From an uncultured Actinomycetes bacterium (GTDB lineage: Bacteria > Actinomycetota > Acidimicrobiia > IMCC26256 > PALSA-555), in the NCBI GenBank assembly GCA_937927875.1, contig CALEYV010000088.1, positions 1 through 5,521 on the forward strand: a stretch of 5,521 nt of DNA, given 5' to 3'. Position 1 is the stretch's first letter; every line of letters begins with the position of its first letter. The position numbers and the translations under genes were made by a program. This document shows, piece after piece, positions 1-5,519 of this stretch. The notes below the pieces were generated by a model. It did not search any database, was not told where the DNA came from, and saw only the letters and a list, made by a program, of their open reading frames with translations.

Positions 1-288
1 CCCGAGGGCGTGGACCTCGCCGCCGCGCTGCAGCTGCTCGGGCGGGAGGGCGTGCTGTCGGCGCTCGTCGAGGGCGGCGCCACCCTGCACGGCCGCCTCC
101 TCGAGGCCGGGCTGGTCGACCAGCTGGTCGTCTACGTCGGCGCCACGCTGCTCGGCGACGAGGGCCGGCCCGCCGCCGCGACGCCCGGTCCGCCGTCGAT
201 CGACGCCGCGCCCCGCCTCCAGCTCACCGACGTGACCCGGCACGGCGACGACGTCCGCCTCCGCTACGACCTCCCCCCGGAGCGCTGA
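1..288 (+). CDS. ribD: RibD, C-terminal part of the pyrimidine reductase domain (5' truncated by window edge)
   Basis: The reading frame is open from base 1 and ends at TGA 286-288, giving 95 visible residues of a longer protein. They match the end of the RibD reductase (DHFR-like) domain: LVEGGATL at visible residues 22-29, then AGLVDQLVVYV at 36-46, a LLGDEGRP stretch, and a final APRLQLTDV...GDDVRLRYDL strand pair. In the family, bifunctional RibD deaminates the 2,5-diaminopyrimidine product of GTP cyclohydrolase II and then reduces its ribosyl side chain with NADPH in the cytosol. The deaminase domain would lie upstream and cannot be seen, so a reductase-only protein is not excluded. Its stop shares one base with the ribE start, and the next three genes are riboflavin genes, which supports ribD over other DHFR-like reductases. 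The GTG at 10-12 is an internal valine, not a start. Confidence 0.9.
   Translation, partial: PEGVDLAAALQLLGREGVLSALVEGGATLHGRLLEAGLVDQLVVYVGATLLGDEGRPAAATPGPPSIDAAPRLQLTDVTRHGDDVRLRYDLPPER
279..282 (+). promoter_or_regulatory. Ribosome binding site of ribE
   Basis: GGAG lies 5 nt upstream of the ATG at 288-290, inside the last codons of ribD. The spacing is good for a Shine-Dalgarno sequence and supports the start that overlaps the ribD stop as TGATG. Ribosomes finishing ribD could restart here. Confidence 0.6.
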
Positions 289-899
289 TGTTCACCGGGA
301 TCGTCGAGGAGCTGGGCCGGGTGCGGGGGTTCAGCCGCGAGGACCCCGCCGAGCTGTCGGTGGCGTGCCGGACCGTGCTCGACGACGCCGTCGTCGGCGC
401 CTCGATCGCGGTGAGCGGCTGCTGCCTCACCATGGTCGAGCTCGACGACGAGGGCTTCACCGCCGACCTGGCGCCCGAGACGCTGCAGCGGACCACGCTC
501 GGCGCGCTGGCGCCCGGCGACCCGGTGAACCTCGAGCGGCCGCTGCGGCTCGCCGACCGCCTCGGCGGGCACCTCGTGCAGGGCCACGTCGACGGGGTCG
601 GCACCGTGACCGGGCGCGCCGCCGACGGGGACGGCTCCGACCGCCTCACGGTGACGGCCGCGCCCGAGCTGCTGCGCCACATCGTCGAGAAGGGCTCGGT
701 GACCGTCGACGGGGTCGCCCTCACTGTCACCGGGCTCGACGAGGAGGGCTTCGCCGTCGCGCTCATCCCGCACACGCTGGCCGTCACCACGCTCGGCACG
801 CGGCGCCCGGGCGACGGGGTGAACCTCGAGACCGACATCGTCGCCAAGTACATCGAGCGGCTGCTCGAACCCCTCGGGTCGGCCGCGCTGCGGAGGTAG
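288..899 (+). CDS. ribE: Riboflavin synthase, alpha subunit
   Basis: This enzyme converts two 6,7-dimethyl-8-ribityllumazine molecules into riboflavin and a diaminopyrimidine, the last step of riboflavin synthesis. The 203 residues fit the family's usual 195-220. It begins with the hallmark MFTGIVEELG, whose N-terminal Phe and Thr are part of the active site in the family. Two homologous lumazine-binding barrels follow, about residues 1-90 and 97-190. Barrel 1 holds SGCCLT (43-48) and NLERPLRLADRLGGHLVQGH (81-100), with the conserved His95 and His100. Barrel 2 holds KGSVTVDGVALTV (135-147), LIPHTL (159-164) and NLETDIVAKYIERLL (179-193). Residue 144 is Ala where E. coli has Ser (DGISLTV). The start is fixed by the N-terminal motif and the upstream GGAG. 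The symbol follows Bacillus usage; in E. coli this enzyme is called RibC. It overlaps ribD by 1 nt and sits 2 nt before ribBA. Confidence 0.97.
   Translation: MFTGIVEELGRVRGFSREDPAELSVACRTVLDDAVVGASIAVSGCCLTMVELDDEGFTADLAPETLQRTTLGALAPGDPVNLERPLRLADRLGGHLVQGHVDGVGTVTGRAADGDGSDRLTVTAAPELLRHIVEKGSVTVDGVALTVTGLDEEGFAVALIPHTLAVTTLGTRRPGDGVNLETDIVAKYIERLLEPLGSAALRR
892..897 (+). promoter_or_regulatory. Ribosome binding site that fixes the GTG start of ribBA
   Basis: GGAGGT is a near-perfect Shine-Dalgarno sequence in the final codons and stop of ribE. Its GGAGG core ends 5 nt before GTG 902-904. It is the strongest ribosome binding site in the operon and supports that GTG over upstream in-frame starts, since the frame is open back to at least 365. 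Strong initiation would suit the enzyme that feeds both branches of the pathway; that last point is inference. Confidence 0.8.
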
Positions 900-901
900 C
901 A

Positions 902-2125
902 GTGCCGTTCACGAACATCGAGCGGGCGATCGACGCCATCGAGCGGGGCGAGTTCGTCGTCGTGGTCGACGACGCCGACCGCGAGAACGAGGGCGACCTC
1001 ATCATGGCGGCCGAGAAGGTGACCCGCGAGTCGATGGCGTTCATGATCCGCCACACCAGCGGCGTCATCTGCCTGCCGCTCGAGGGCCCCCGGCTCGATG
1101 AGCTGGCCCTGCCGCTCATGGTGGCGAACAACACCGAGTCGCAGCGGACCGCGTTCACGGTGTCGGTCGACGCCGTGCACGGCACGACGACCGGCATCTC
1201 GGCCGCCGACCGGGCGACGACCGTCAAGGCGCTCCTCGACCCCCGCACCCGGGCCGAGGACCTGGCCCGGCCCGGCCACATCTTCCCGCTGCGCTACCGG
1301 GAGGGCGGCGTCCTGAAGCGGGCCGGCCACACCGAGGCGTCGGTCGACCTGGCCCGCCTCGCCGGCTGCTACCCGGCCGGGGTGCTGGCCGAGGTCGTGA
1401 ACGACGACGGGACGATGGCCCGCCTGCCCCGCCTCGAGGCGTTCGCGGCCACCCACGGGCTGCAGATCATCTCGATCGCCGACCTCATCCGCTACCGGCG
1501 CCACCGCGAGAAGCTGATCCGGCGGGTGTCGGAGGCGCGCATCCCGACCCGCCACGGCGAGTTCACCGCCTACGTGTACGAGAGCCTCCTCGACGGGGTC
1601 GAGCACCTGGCCTTCGTGCGGGGCGAGGTGGCCGGCACCGGCGACGTGCTGGTCCGCGTCCACTCCGAGTGCCTCACCGGGGACGTGTTCGGCTCGCTGC
1701 GCTGCGACTGCGGCGTGCAGCTCGACCTCGCCCTCGAGCGCGTCGCGGCCGAGGAGCAGGGCGTCGTCCTCTACCTGCGGGGCCACGAGGGCCGCGGCAT
1801 CGGCCTCGGCCACAAGCTGCGCGCGTACTCGCTCCAGGATCAGGGCCGCGACACGGTGGAGGCCAACGTCGAGCTCGGGTTCCCGGCCGACTCCCGCGAG
1901 TACGGGATCGGCTCGCAGATCCTCGTCGATCTCGGGATCACGACCATGCGGCTCATGACGAACAATCCGGCCAAGTACGGCGGCCTCGACGGCTACGGTC
2001 TCGAGATCGTGGAGCGGGTCCCGCTGCGCACCGAGCCCAACGATGAGAACATCTCCTACCTGCGCACCAAGCAGGACAAGCTCGGGCACCTGCTCGACAT
2101 CGACGACGGCCGGAGCGGCGCCTGA
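902..2125 (+). CDS. ribBA: Bifunctional 3,4-dihydroxy-2-butanone 4-phosphate synthase / GTP cyclohydrolase II
   Basis: The 407-residue protein (GTG start) is the fused form common in actinobacteria and Bacillus. The N-terminal half, about 1-200, converts ribulose 5-phosphate to DHBP and formate. It carries the acidic metal-binding DDADRENEGD (23-32), GVICLPL with Cys57, HGTTTGISAADRATT (93-107), RPGHIFPL (123-130), GHTEASVDLARLAG (142-155) with His143 and Glu145, and PAGVLAE ending at Glu164. The C-terminal half, about 205-400, opens GTP to the diaminopyrimidine. It carries the zinc-binding HSECLTGDVFGSLRCDC (254-270; Cys257, Cys268, Cys270), GHEGRGIGL (294-302), LRAYSLQDQG (306-315), DTVEAN (317-322) and TNNPAKY (353-359). 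Both active sites look complete, so both activities are expected. The frame stays open into ribE, but homology starts at PFTNIERAI just after the GTG and a strong ribosome binding site precedes it. The TGA stop is followed at once by the ribH GTG. Confidence 0.97.
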   Translation: MPFTNIERAIDAIERGEFVVVVDDADRENEGDLIMAAEKVTRESMAFMIRHTSGVICLPLEGPRLDELALPLMVANNTESQRTAFTVSVDAVHGTTTGISAADRATTVKALLDPRTRAEDLARPGHIFPLRYREGGVLKRAGHTEASVDLARLAGCYPAGVLAEVVNDDGTMARLPRLEAFAATHGLQIISIADLIRYRRHREKLIRRVSEARIPTRHGEFTAYVYESLLDGVEHLAFVRGEVAGTGDVLVRVHSECLTGDVFGSLRCDCGVQLDLALERVAAEEQGVVLYLRGHEGRGIGLGHKLRAYSLQDQGRDTVEANVELGFPADSREYGIGSQILVDLGITTMRLMTNNPAKYGGLDGYGLEIVERVPLRTEPNDENISYLRTKQDKLGHLLDIDDGRSGA

Positions 2126-2614
2126 GTGGGTGAGTACGAGCCGCCGCCCGAGCCGGTCGACGCCTCGGGCATGCGGATCGCCGTCGTGGCCGGCCGCTTC
2201 AACGGCCAGGTCACTCAGCCGCTGCTCGACGGCGCGCTCGGGACGCTCGCCGACCACGGCCTCGACCCCGACTCGGTGCCGGTGTGCTGGGTCCCGGGCG
2301 CGTTCGAGATCCCTCTCACTGCCAAGCGGCTCGCCGCCTCCGGCACCGTCGACGCCGTGATCTGCCTCGGGGCCGTCATCCGGGGCGACACCGCCCACTT
2401 CGAGTACGTGGCCGGGCCGTGCGCGTCCGGCATCGCCCAGGCCGCGCTGGAGACCGGGGTGCCGATCGCGTTCGGGGTGCTGACCACGAACGACGAGCGC
2501 CAGGCCCTCGAGCGGGCCGGCGGCCCGGCCGGCAACAAGGGGGCCGAGGCGGCCGCGACCGCGATCGAGATGGTGGCGCTGCTGCGGGGCCTGCCGCCGG
2601 CCCGGCGATGCTGA
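2126..2614 (+). CDS. ribH: 6,7-dimethyl-8-ribityllumazine synthase
   Basis: This enzyme condenses the ribitylaminopyrimidine with DHBP to give the substrate of riboflavin synthase. Family members form pentamers or 60-subunit icosahedral shells; the sequence does not show which. The 162 residues match the usual 150-160. Motifs are AVVAGRFN (19-26, substrate-stacking Phe25), VPGAFEIP (56-63), GAVIRGDTAHFEYV (82-95) with the likely proton-transfer His91, PIAFGVLTTND (113-123), ALERAG (127-132) with Arg130, and GNKGAEAA (136-143). The GTG at 2126-2128 directly abuts the ribBA stop, with GGAG at 2112-2115 about 10 nt upstream. The first 15 residues are Pro- and Glu-rich and not conserved, so the ATG at 2171 (residue 16) is a possible later start. 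The 3' end overlaps hisG by 7 nt. Confidence 0.96.
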   Translation: MGEYEPPPEPVDASGMRIAVVAGRFNGQVTQPLLDGALGTLADHGLDPDSVPVCWVPGAFEIPLTAKRLAASGTVDAVICLGAVIRGDTAHFEYVAGPCASGIAQAALETGVPIAFGVLTTNDERQALERAGGPAGNKGAEAAATAIEMVALLRGLPPARRC

Positions 2615-3483
2615 GCCTCGTCCTCCCGAAGGGCTCCCTCGAGCGGGCCACCCTCGAGCTGTTCGCCGACGCCGACCTGGCCGTGCACCGCAGCTCCGAC
2701 GTCGACTACCGGGCCGGGATCGACGACCCCCGGGTGAACGACGTGCGGATCCTGCGCCCCCAGGAGATCCCGCGCTACGTCGCCGAGGGCCGCTTCGACC
2801 TCGGGGTGACGGGCCGGGACTGGGTGGAGGAGACCGGCGCCGAGGTGGTGTCGCTCGGCGAGCTCGAGTACTCGAAGTCGTCGGACCGCCCGGTCCGCCT
2901 CGTCCTCGCCGTCGCCGCCGACAGCCCGGCCAAGTCGGTCGACGACCTGCCGGCCGGGGTGCGGGTGCACACCGAGTACCCCGAGCTCACCCGCCGCTAC
3001 TTCGCCGACCGGGGCGTCGACGCCGAGGTCTCCCTCTCGTACGGCGCCACCGAGGCGAAGGTGCCCGATATCGCCGACGCGGTGGTGGAGCTCACCGAGA
3101 CCGGCCGGGCGCTGCGCGCCGCGGGCCTGCGCGTCGTCGACACCGTGCTCACCTCCTCGACCGAGCTCATCGCCAACCCGGCGTCGCACCGCGACCCCGA
3201 GCGGCGCAAGGCGATGGAGCAGCTCCACACCCTGCTCGGCGGCGCGCTCGAGGCCCGGGGCAGGGTGCTGCTGAAGCTGAACGTCGACGAGGCCGCCCTG
3301 CCGGGCGTGCTCGAGCTGCTCCCGGCGCTGAAGGCGCCCACGGTCTCGAAGCTGTCGGGCGTCGACGCCTACGCGGTCGAGACCGTCGTCGCCAAGGCGG
3401 AGATCAACGTGCTGATCCCGTCGCTGAAGGACCGCGGCGCGACCGGGATCATCGAGCTGCCCATCAGCAAGATCGTGCACTGA
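2608..3483 (+). CDS. hisG: ATP phosphoribosyltransferase, long form with C-terminal regulatory domain
   Basis: This is the first, committed step of histidine synthesis: ATP + PRPP gives phosphoribosyl-ATP. The 291 residues correspond to the long, hexameric, histidine-inhibited HisG rather than the roughly 210-residue short form that needs HisZ. The protein begins MLSLVLPKGSLERATLELF. FDLGVTGRDW (63-72) is typical of the catalytic lobes. The PRPP-binding segment is DIADAVVELTETG (154-166), just after SYGATEAKVP. A HisG_C (ACT-like) domain runs from about 215 to the end, with VLLKLNV, APTVSKL, AVETVVAK and DRGATGIIELPISKIV. The ATG lies inside the ribH 3' end in another frame, giving a 7-nt overlap. 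No Shine-Dalgarno sequence stands at the right distance, so initiation probably depends on ribosomes finishing ribH. Feedback inhibition by histidine is expected from the family. hisE, often adjacent in actinobacteria as I recall, is absent here. Confidence 0.96.
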   Translation: MLSLVLPKGSLERATLELFADADLAVHRSSDVDYRAGIDDPRVNDVRILRPQEIPRYVAEGRFDLGVTGRDWVEETGAEVVSLGELEYSKSSDRPVRLVLAVAADSPAKSVDDLPAGVRVHTEYPELTRRYFADRGVDAEVSLSYGATEAKVPDIADAVVELTETGRALRAAGLRVVDTVLTSSTELIANPASHRDPERRKAMEQLHTLLGGALEARGRVLLKLNVDEAALPGVLELLPALKAPTVSKLSGVDAYAVETVVAKAEINVLIPSLKDRGATGIIELPISKIVH

Positions 3484-3695
3484 TGGGGGAGCGGGCGGGC
3501 CGGGTCGTCGACTACGACGCCCGGCGCGGCCTCGGCACGGTCGAGGACGAGGGTGGACGGCGGTTCGGCTTCCACTGCACCCGCCTCGCCGACCGCGACC
3601 GGGAGCTGGCGGCCGGCACGCCGGTGTCGTTCCGGGTCCGGGCCGGCCACCTCGGGGCCTGGGAGGCCGACGGGCTGCGGGTCGGCTCAGCCTGA
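3483..3695 (+). CDS. Small divergent cold-shock-domain-like protein
   Basis: The 70-residue protein has the size and order of a single OB-fold cold-shock domain: GRVVDYDARRGLGTVEDEGG (6-25), RFGFHCTRLADRDREL (27-42), then AGTPVSFRVRAG (44-55) and WEADGLRV (60-67). This parallels the CspA layout of GxVKWFNxxKGFGFI, DVFVHxSAI, GxxVxFxxxxG and AxNV. The nucleic-acid-binding motifs are altered. RNP1 KGFGFI reads RGLGTV (15-20) and the RNP2 region reads FGFHCT (28-33), so several stacking aromatics are gone while the His is kept. I recall similar 'FHCT' cold-shock-like proteins annotated in actinobacteria, so I infer a distinct subfamily. RNA binding is plausible but not shown. The ATG overlaps the hisG stop (TGATG) with no clear ribosome binding site, implying coupling to hisG. 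Its 3' end overlaps the convergent hydrolase gene by 9 bp. The residue pattern and clean coupling argue for a real gene; the function is unknown. Confidence 0.8.
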   Translation: MGERAGRVVDYDARRGLGTVEDEGGRRFGFHCTRLADRDRELAAGTPVSFRVRAGHLGAWEADGLRVGSA

Positions 3696-3697
3696 GC
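3685..3697. repeat. 13-bp palindrome holding both convergent stop codons
   Basis: GCTCAG-C-CTGAGC is a perfect inverted repeat about C3691. The + strand stop TGA (3693-3695) and the - strand stop (TCA, 3687-3689) sit at mirror positions in it. It is short, and a hairpin would have only about four pairs after leaving a loop, so it is better seen as a shared stop-codon element than as a terminator by itself. Confidence 0.6.
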
Positions 3698-5504
3698 GGC
3701 GCGGCCCGACGCCGCTGCGGCTTCGGGCCGGCCCGACCGCGCCGCTGAGGTTGGCGGCCGTGTTCACGAGCGCGACGTGGGTCATCGCCTGCGGGAAGTT
3801 CCCGACCAGGCGCTGCTGCTCGGGGTTGTACTCCTCGGAGAGCAGGCCGACGTCGTTGCAGAGCCCGATCAGCTCCTCGTAGAGGGCCCGGGCCTCCTCC
3901 ATCCGGCCCATCAGGGCCAGGTTGTCGGCGAACCAGAACGAGCAGGGCAGGAACGCGCCCTCACCGGGCGGGAGCCCGTCGACCCCGGCCGTGGTCTCGT
4001 AGCGGCGCACGAACCCGTGGTCCATCAGCTCCCGCCCGATCGCCTCCAGGGTGCCGACGACGCGCGGGTCGTCGGGGGGCAAGAAGCCGACCAGGGGGAT
4101 CATGAGCAGGCTGGCGTCGAGCAGCTTCGACCCGTACGACTGCACGAAGCTGTTGCGCTCGGCGTCGAAGCCCTTCTCGAGGATCTCGGCTTGCACCTCG
4201 TCCCGGCGGGCCGCGATCCACTCGGCGCGGCCGTAGAACAGCACCGACGGGTCGAGCTGGGTGGTCTTGTAGGCCCGGTCGAACGCGACCCACGCCATCA
4301 CCTTCGAGTGCGTGAAGTGCTGCCGGGGGCCGCGCACCTCCCAGATGCCGTCGTCGGGCTGCCGCCAGCCGTCCTCGAGGAAGTCGAGGAGCGCCCTCCC
4401 GATGGCCTGGACCTCGGGTCGGGGGTGGATCCCGAACTTGCGCGCCACGTGCAGGGTGTCGGCGACCTCCCCGTACACGTCGAGCTGGAACTGTCCGGAC
4501 GCGGCGTTGCCGCTCCGCACCGGCCGGGATCCCTCGTAGCCGGGCAGCCAGTCGAGCTCGAGCTCGGTGAGCCGCCGCTCGCCGGACGCCCCGTACATGA
4601 TCTGCATGTTCGAGGGCTGGCCGGCGACCGCCCGCACCAGCCACTCCCGCCAGGCCCGGGCCTCGGCCTCGTAGCCGAGGCTGTACAGCGCGTAGAGCGA
4701 GAAGGTGGCGTCGCGCAGCCAGCAGTAGCGGTAGTCCCAGTTGCGGACGCCACCGATCTCCTCCGGCAGCGACGTGGTGGCGGCGGCGATGATCCCGCCG
4801 GTCGGGTCGTAGGTGAGGGCCTTCAGCGTGATCGCGGAGCGCGTGACCAGCTCCCGCCACTCGCCCTGGTACGTGGACCGCTCCACCCAGCGCCGCCACC
4901 ACGCGGACGTGTGCTGCAGCGCCCGCTCGGCGTCGATGGGCGCCGTCGCCGGCTCGACCGACGCGCGGTAGCTGAGCACGAACGGCACCCGGTCCCGCGC
5001 CGAGACGGTGAAGTCGGCGTAGGTCCGAAAGTCCTTCCCGGTCGTCTTTACCGGGGTGCGCAGCAGCAGGGCGTCCGGCCCCGCGACCGCCTGCAGGGCG
5101 CCGTGGCTCTTGTGGACCCACGGGACGATCGAGCCGTAGTCGAACCGGATGACGAGCTCCATGCGCATCGGGACGTGGCCCCGGATCCCCTCCACGATCC
5201 GCACCACGTCGACGTCCTCGTCGTGGGTCGGCATGAAGTCGATGACCCGCACCGCGCCCTCGGGGGTCTCGAACTCGGTCTCGAGCACGAGCGTGTTCTG
5301 CCGGTACTGGCGGCGGGTGGCCCGCCCCCCGGCCGCTGGCGCGAGCAGCCACCGTCCGGCCGACTCGTCGCCGAGCAGGGCCGCGAAGCAGGCCGGGGCG
5401 TCGAAGCGGGGGACGCAGAGCCAGTCGAGCGACCCGTCGTCGGCGACCAGCCCCGCGGTGCGGGTGTCGCCGATCAGCGCGTACTGCTCGATTCGCGAGG
5501 GCAT
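3687..5504 (-). CDS. GH15-family glycoside hydrolase (trehalase or glucoamylase-like)
   Basis: The 605-residue protein matches the prokaryotic GH15 layout, usually about 600-670 residues: an N-terminal beta-sandwich to about residue 200, then an (alpha/alpha)6 barrel. It opens with IEQYALIGDTRTAGLVADDGSLDWLCVPRFDAPACFAALLG (5-45), the usual family start, which supports this ATG. In the barrel are LPEEIGGVRNWDYRYCWLRDAT (246-267), DDGIWEVRG (384-392) with likely general acid Glu389, LPCSFWFADNL (519-529), and LLSEEYN...GNFPQAMTHVALVNTA (554-583) with likely general base Glu557. By family these inverting enzymes cleave alpha-glucosidic bonds; mycobacterial members are trehalases, others glucoamylases, and the sequence alone does not decide. 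No signal peptide or membrane segment is visible, so it is probably cytosolic and could act on trehalose or glycogen-derived glucan. The last 15 residues (GPARSRSGVGPRRSG) look unconserved. It converges on the rib-his operon with a 9-bp overlap and shows no functional link to it. Confidence 0.93.
   Translation of the reverse strand: MPSRIEQYALIGDTRTAGLVADDGSLDWLCVPRFDAPACFAALLGDESAGRWLLAPAAGGRATRRQYRQNTLVLETEFETPEGAVRVIDFMPTHDEDVDVVRIVEGIRGHVPMRMELVIRFDYGSIVPWVHKSHGALQAVAGPDALLLRTPVKTTGKDFRTYADFTVSARDRVPFVLSYRASVEPATAPIDAERALQHTSAWWRRWVERSTYQGEWRELVTRSAITLKALTYDPTGGIIAAATTSLPEEIGGVRNWDYRYCWLRDATFSLYALYSLGYEAEARAWREWLVRAVAGQPSNMQIMYGASGERRLTELELDWLPGYEGSRPVRSGNAASGQFQLDVYGEVADTLHVARKFGIHPRPEVQAIGRALLDFLEDGWRQPDDGIWEVRGPRQHFTHSKVMAWVAFDRAYKTTQLDPSVLFYGRAEWIAARRDEVQAEILEKGFDAERNSFVQSYGSKLLDASLLMIPLVGFLPPDDPRVVGTLEAIGRELMDHGFVRRYETTAGVDGLPPGEGAFLPCSFWFADNLALMGRMEEARALYEELIGLCNDVGLLSEEYNPEQQRLVGNFPQAMTHVALVNTAANLSGAVGPARSRSGVGPRRSG
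3702..3730. terminator. GC-rich hairpin between the convergent genes, candidate bidirectional terminator
   Basis: CGGCCCGA (3702-3709) pairs perfectly with TCGGGCCG (3723-3730). After one C/T mismatch the stem continues as GCCG (3711-3714) with CGGC (3718-3721) round a CTG loop, making a long, almost wholly GC hairpin. It starts 6 nt after the stop of the cold-shock-like gene. No T-run follows on either strand, so it would be a U-less hairpin of the kind proposed in actinobacteria. A second pairing, AGCGGCGCGG (3695-3704) with CCGCGCCGCT (3737-3746), shares a few bases with the first and could compete with it. The hairpin lies within the coding tail of the - strand gene, so for that gene it would act before its stop; its role there is uncertain. 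No folding energy was computed. Confidence 0.45.
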
Positions 5505-5513
5505 GGCCCGGCG

Positions 5514-5519
5514 ATGCTA
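5514..5519 (-). promoter_or_regulatory. Candidate -10 element for leaderless expression of the GH15 gene
   Basis: Read on the - strand, TAGCAT is followed by 9 nt (CGCCGGGCC) and then the ATG. It fits the actinobacterial -10 pattern TANNNT, and a start point about 7-9 nt downstream would fall at or just before the ATG. No Shine-Dalgarno sequence lies in between, which agrees with a leaderless mRNA. Any -35 element would be outside the window, and a six-base match is weak evidence alone. Confidence 0.4.

Noticed and set aside
1..120. FMN riboswitch controlling the rib operon
   Set aside because: The start of the window is inside ribD coding sequence; any such element would be upstream and not visible. 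No other non-coding space exists in the operon.
365..901. Extension of ribBA upstream to an ATG near 365
   Set aside because: That stretch overlaps ribE in another frame and translates to Arg-rich low-complexity sequence. RibBA homology begins just after GTG 902, which has a strong GGAGGT site.
224..2398. A 724-codon open frame on the - strand opposite ribE, ribBA and ribH
   Set aside because: The + strand genes there have unmistakable family motifs throughout. The antisense frame is rich in Gly, Ala, Arg, Asp and Val with no recognisable domain, as expected from the mirror of G/C-ending codons in high-GC DNA.
2215..3480. A 421-codon open frame on the - strand opposite hisG
   Set aside because: It is antisense to a complete hisG, has a composition typical of shadow frames and shows no family motif.
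3703..3737. Direct repeat GGCCCGAC (3703-3710 and 3730-3737) as a recombination or attachment site
   Set aside because: It is only 8 bp in very GC-rich sequence, and is better explained as part of the overlapping inverted repeats of the hairpin region. No integrase or mobile gene is nearby.
3961..5352. A 463-codon open frame on the - strand in another frame of the GH15 gene
   Set aside because: It is Arg/Ala/Gly/Pro-rich out-of-frame translation of a gene whose true frame shows full GH15 motifs.
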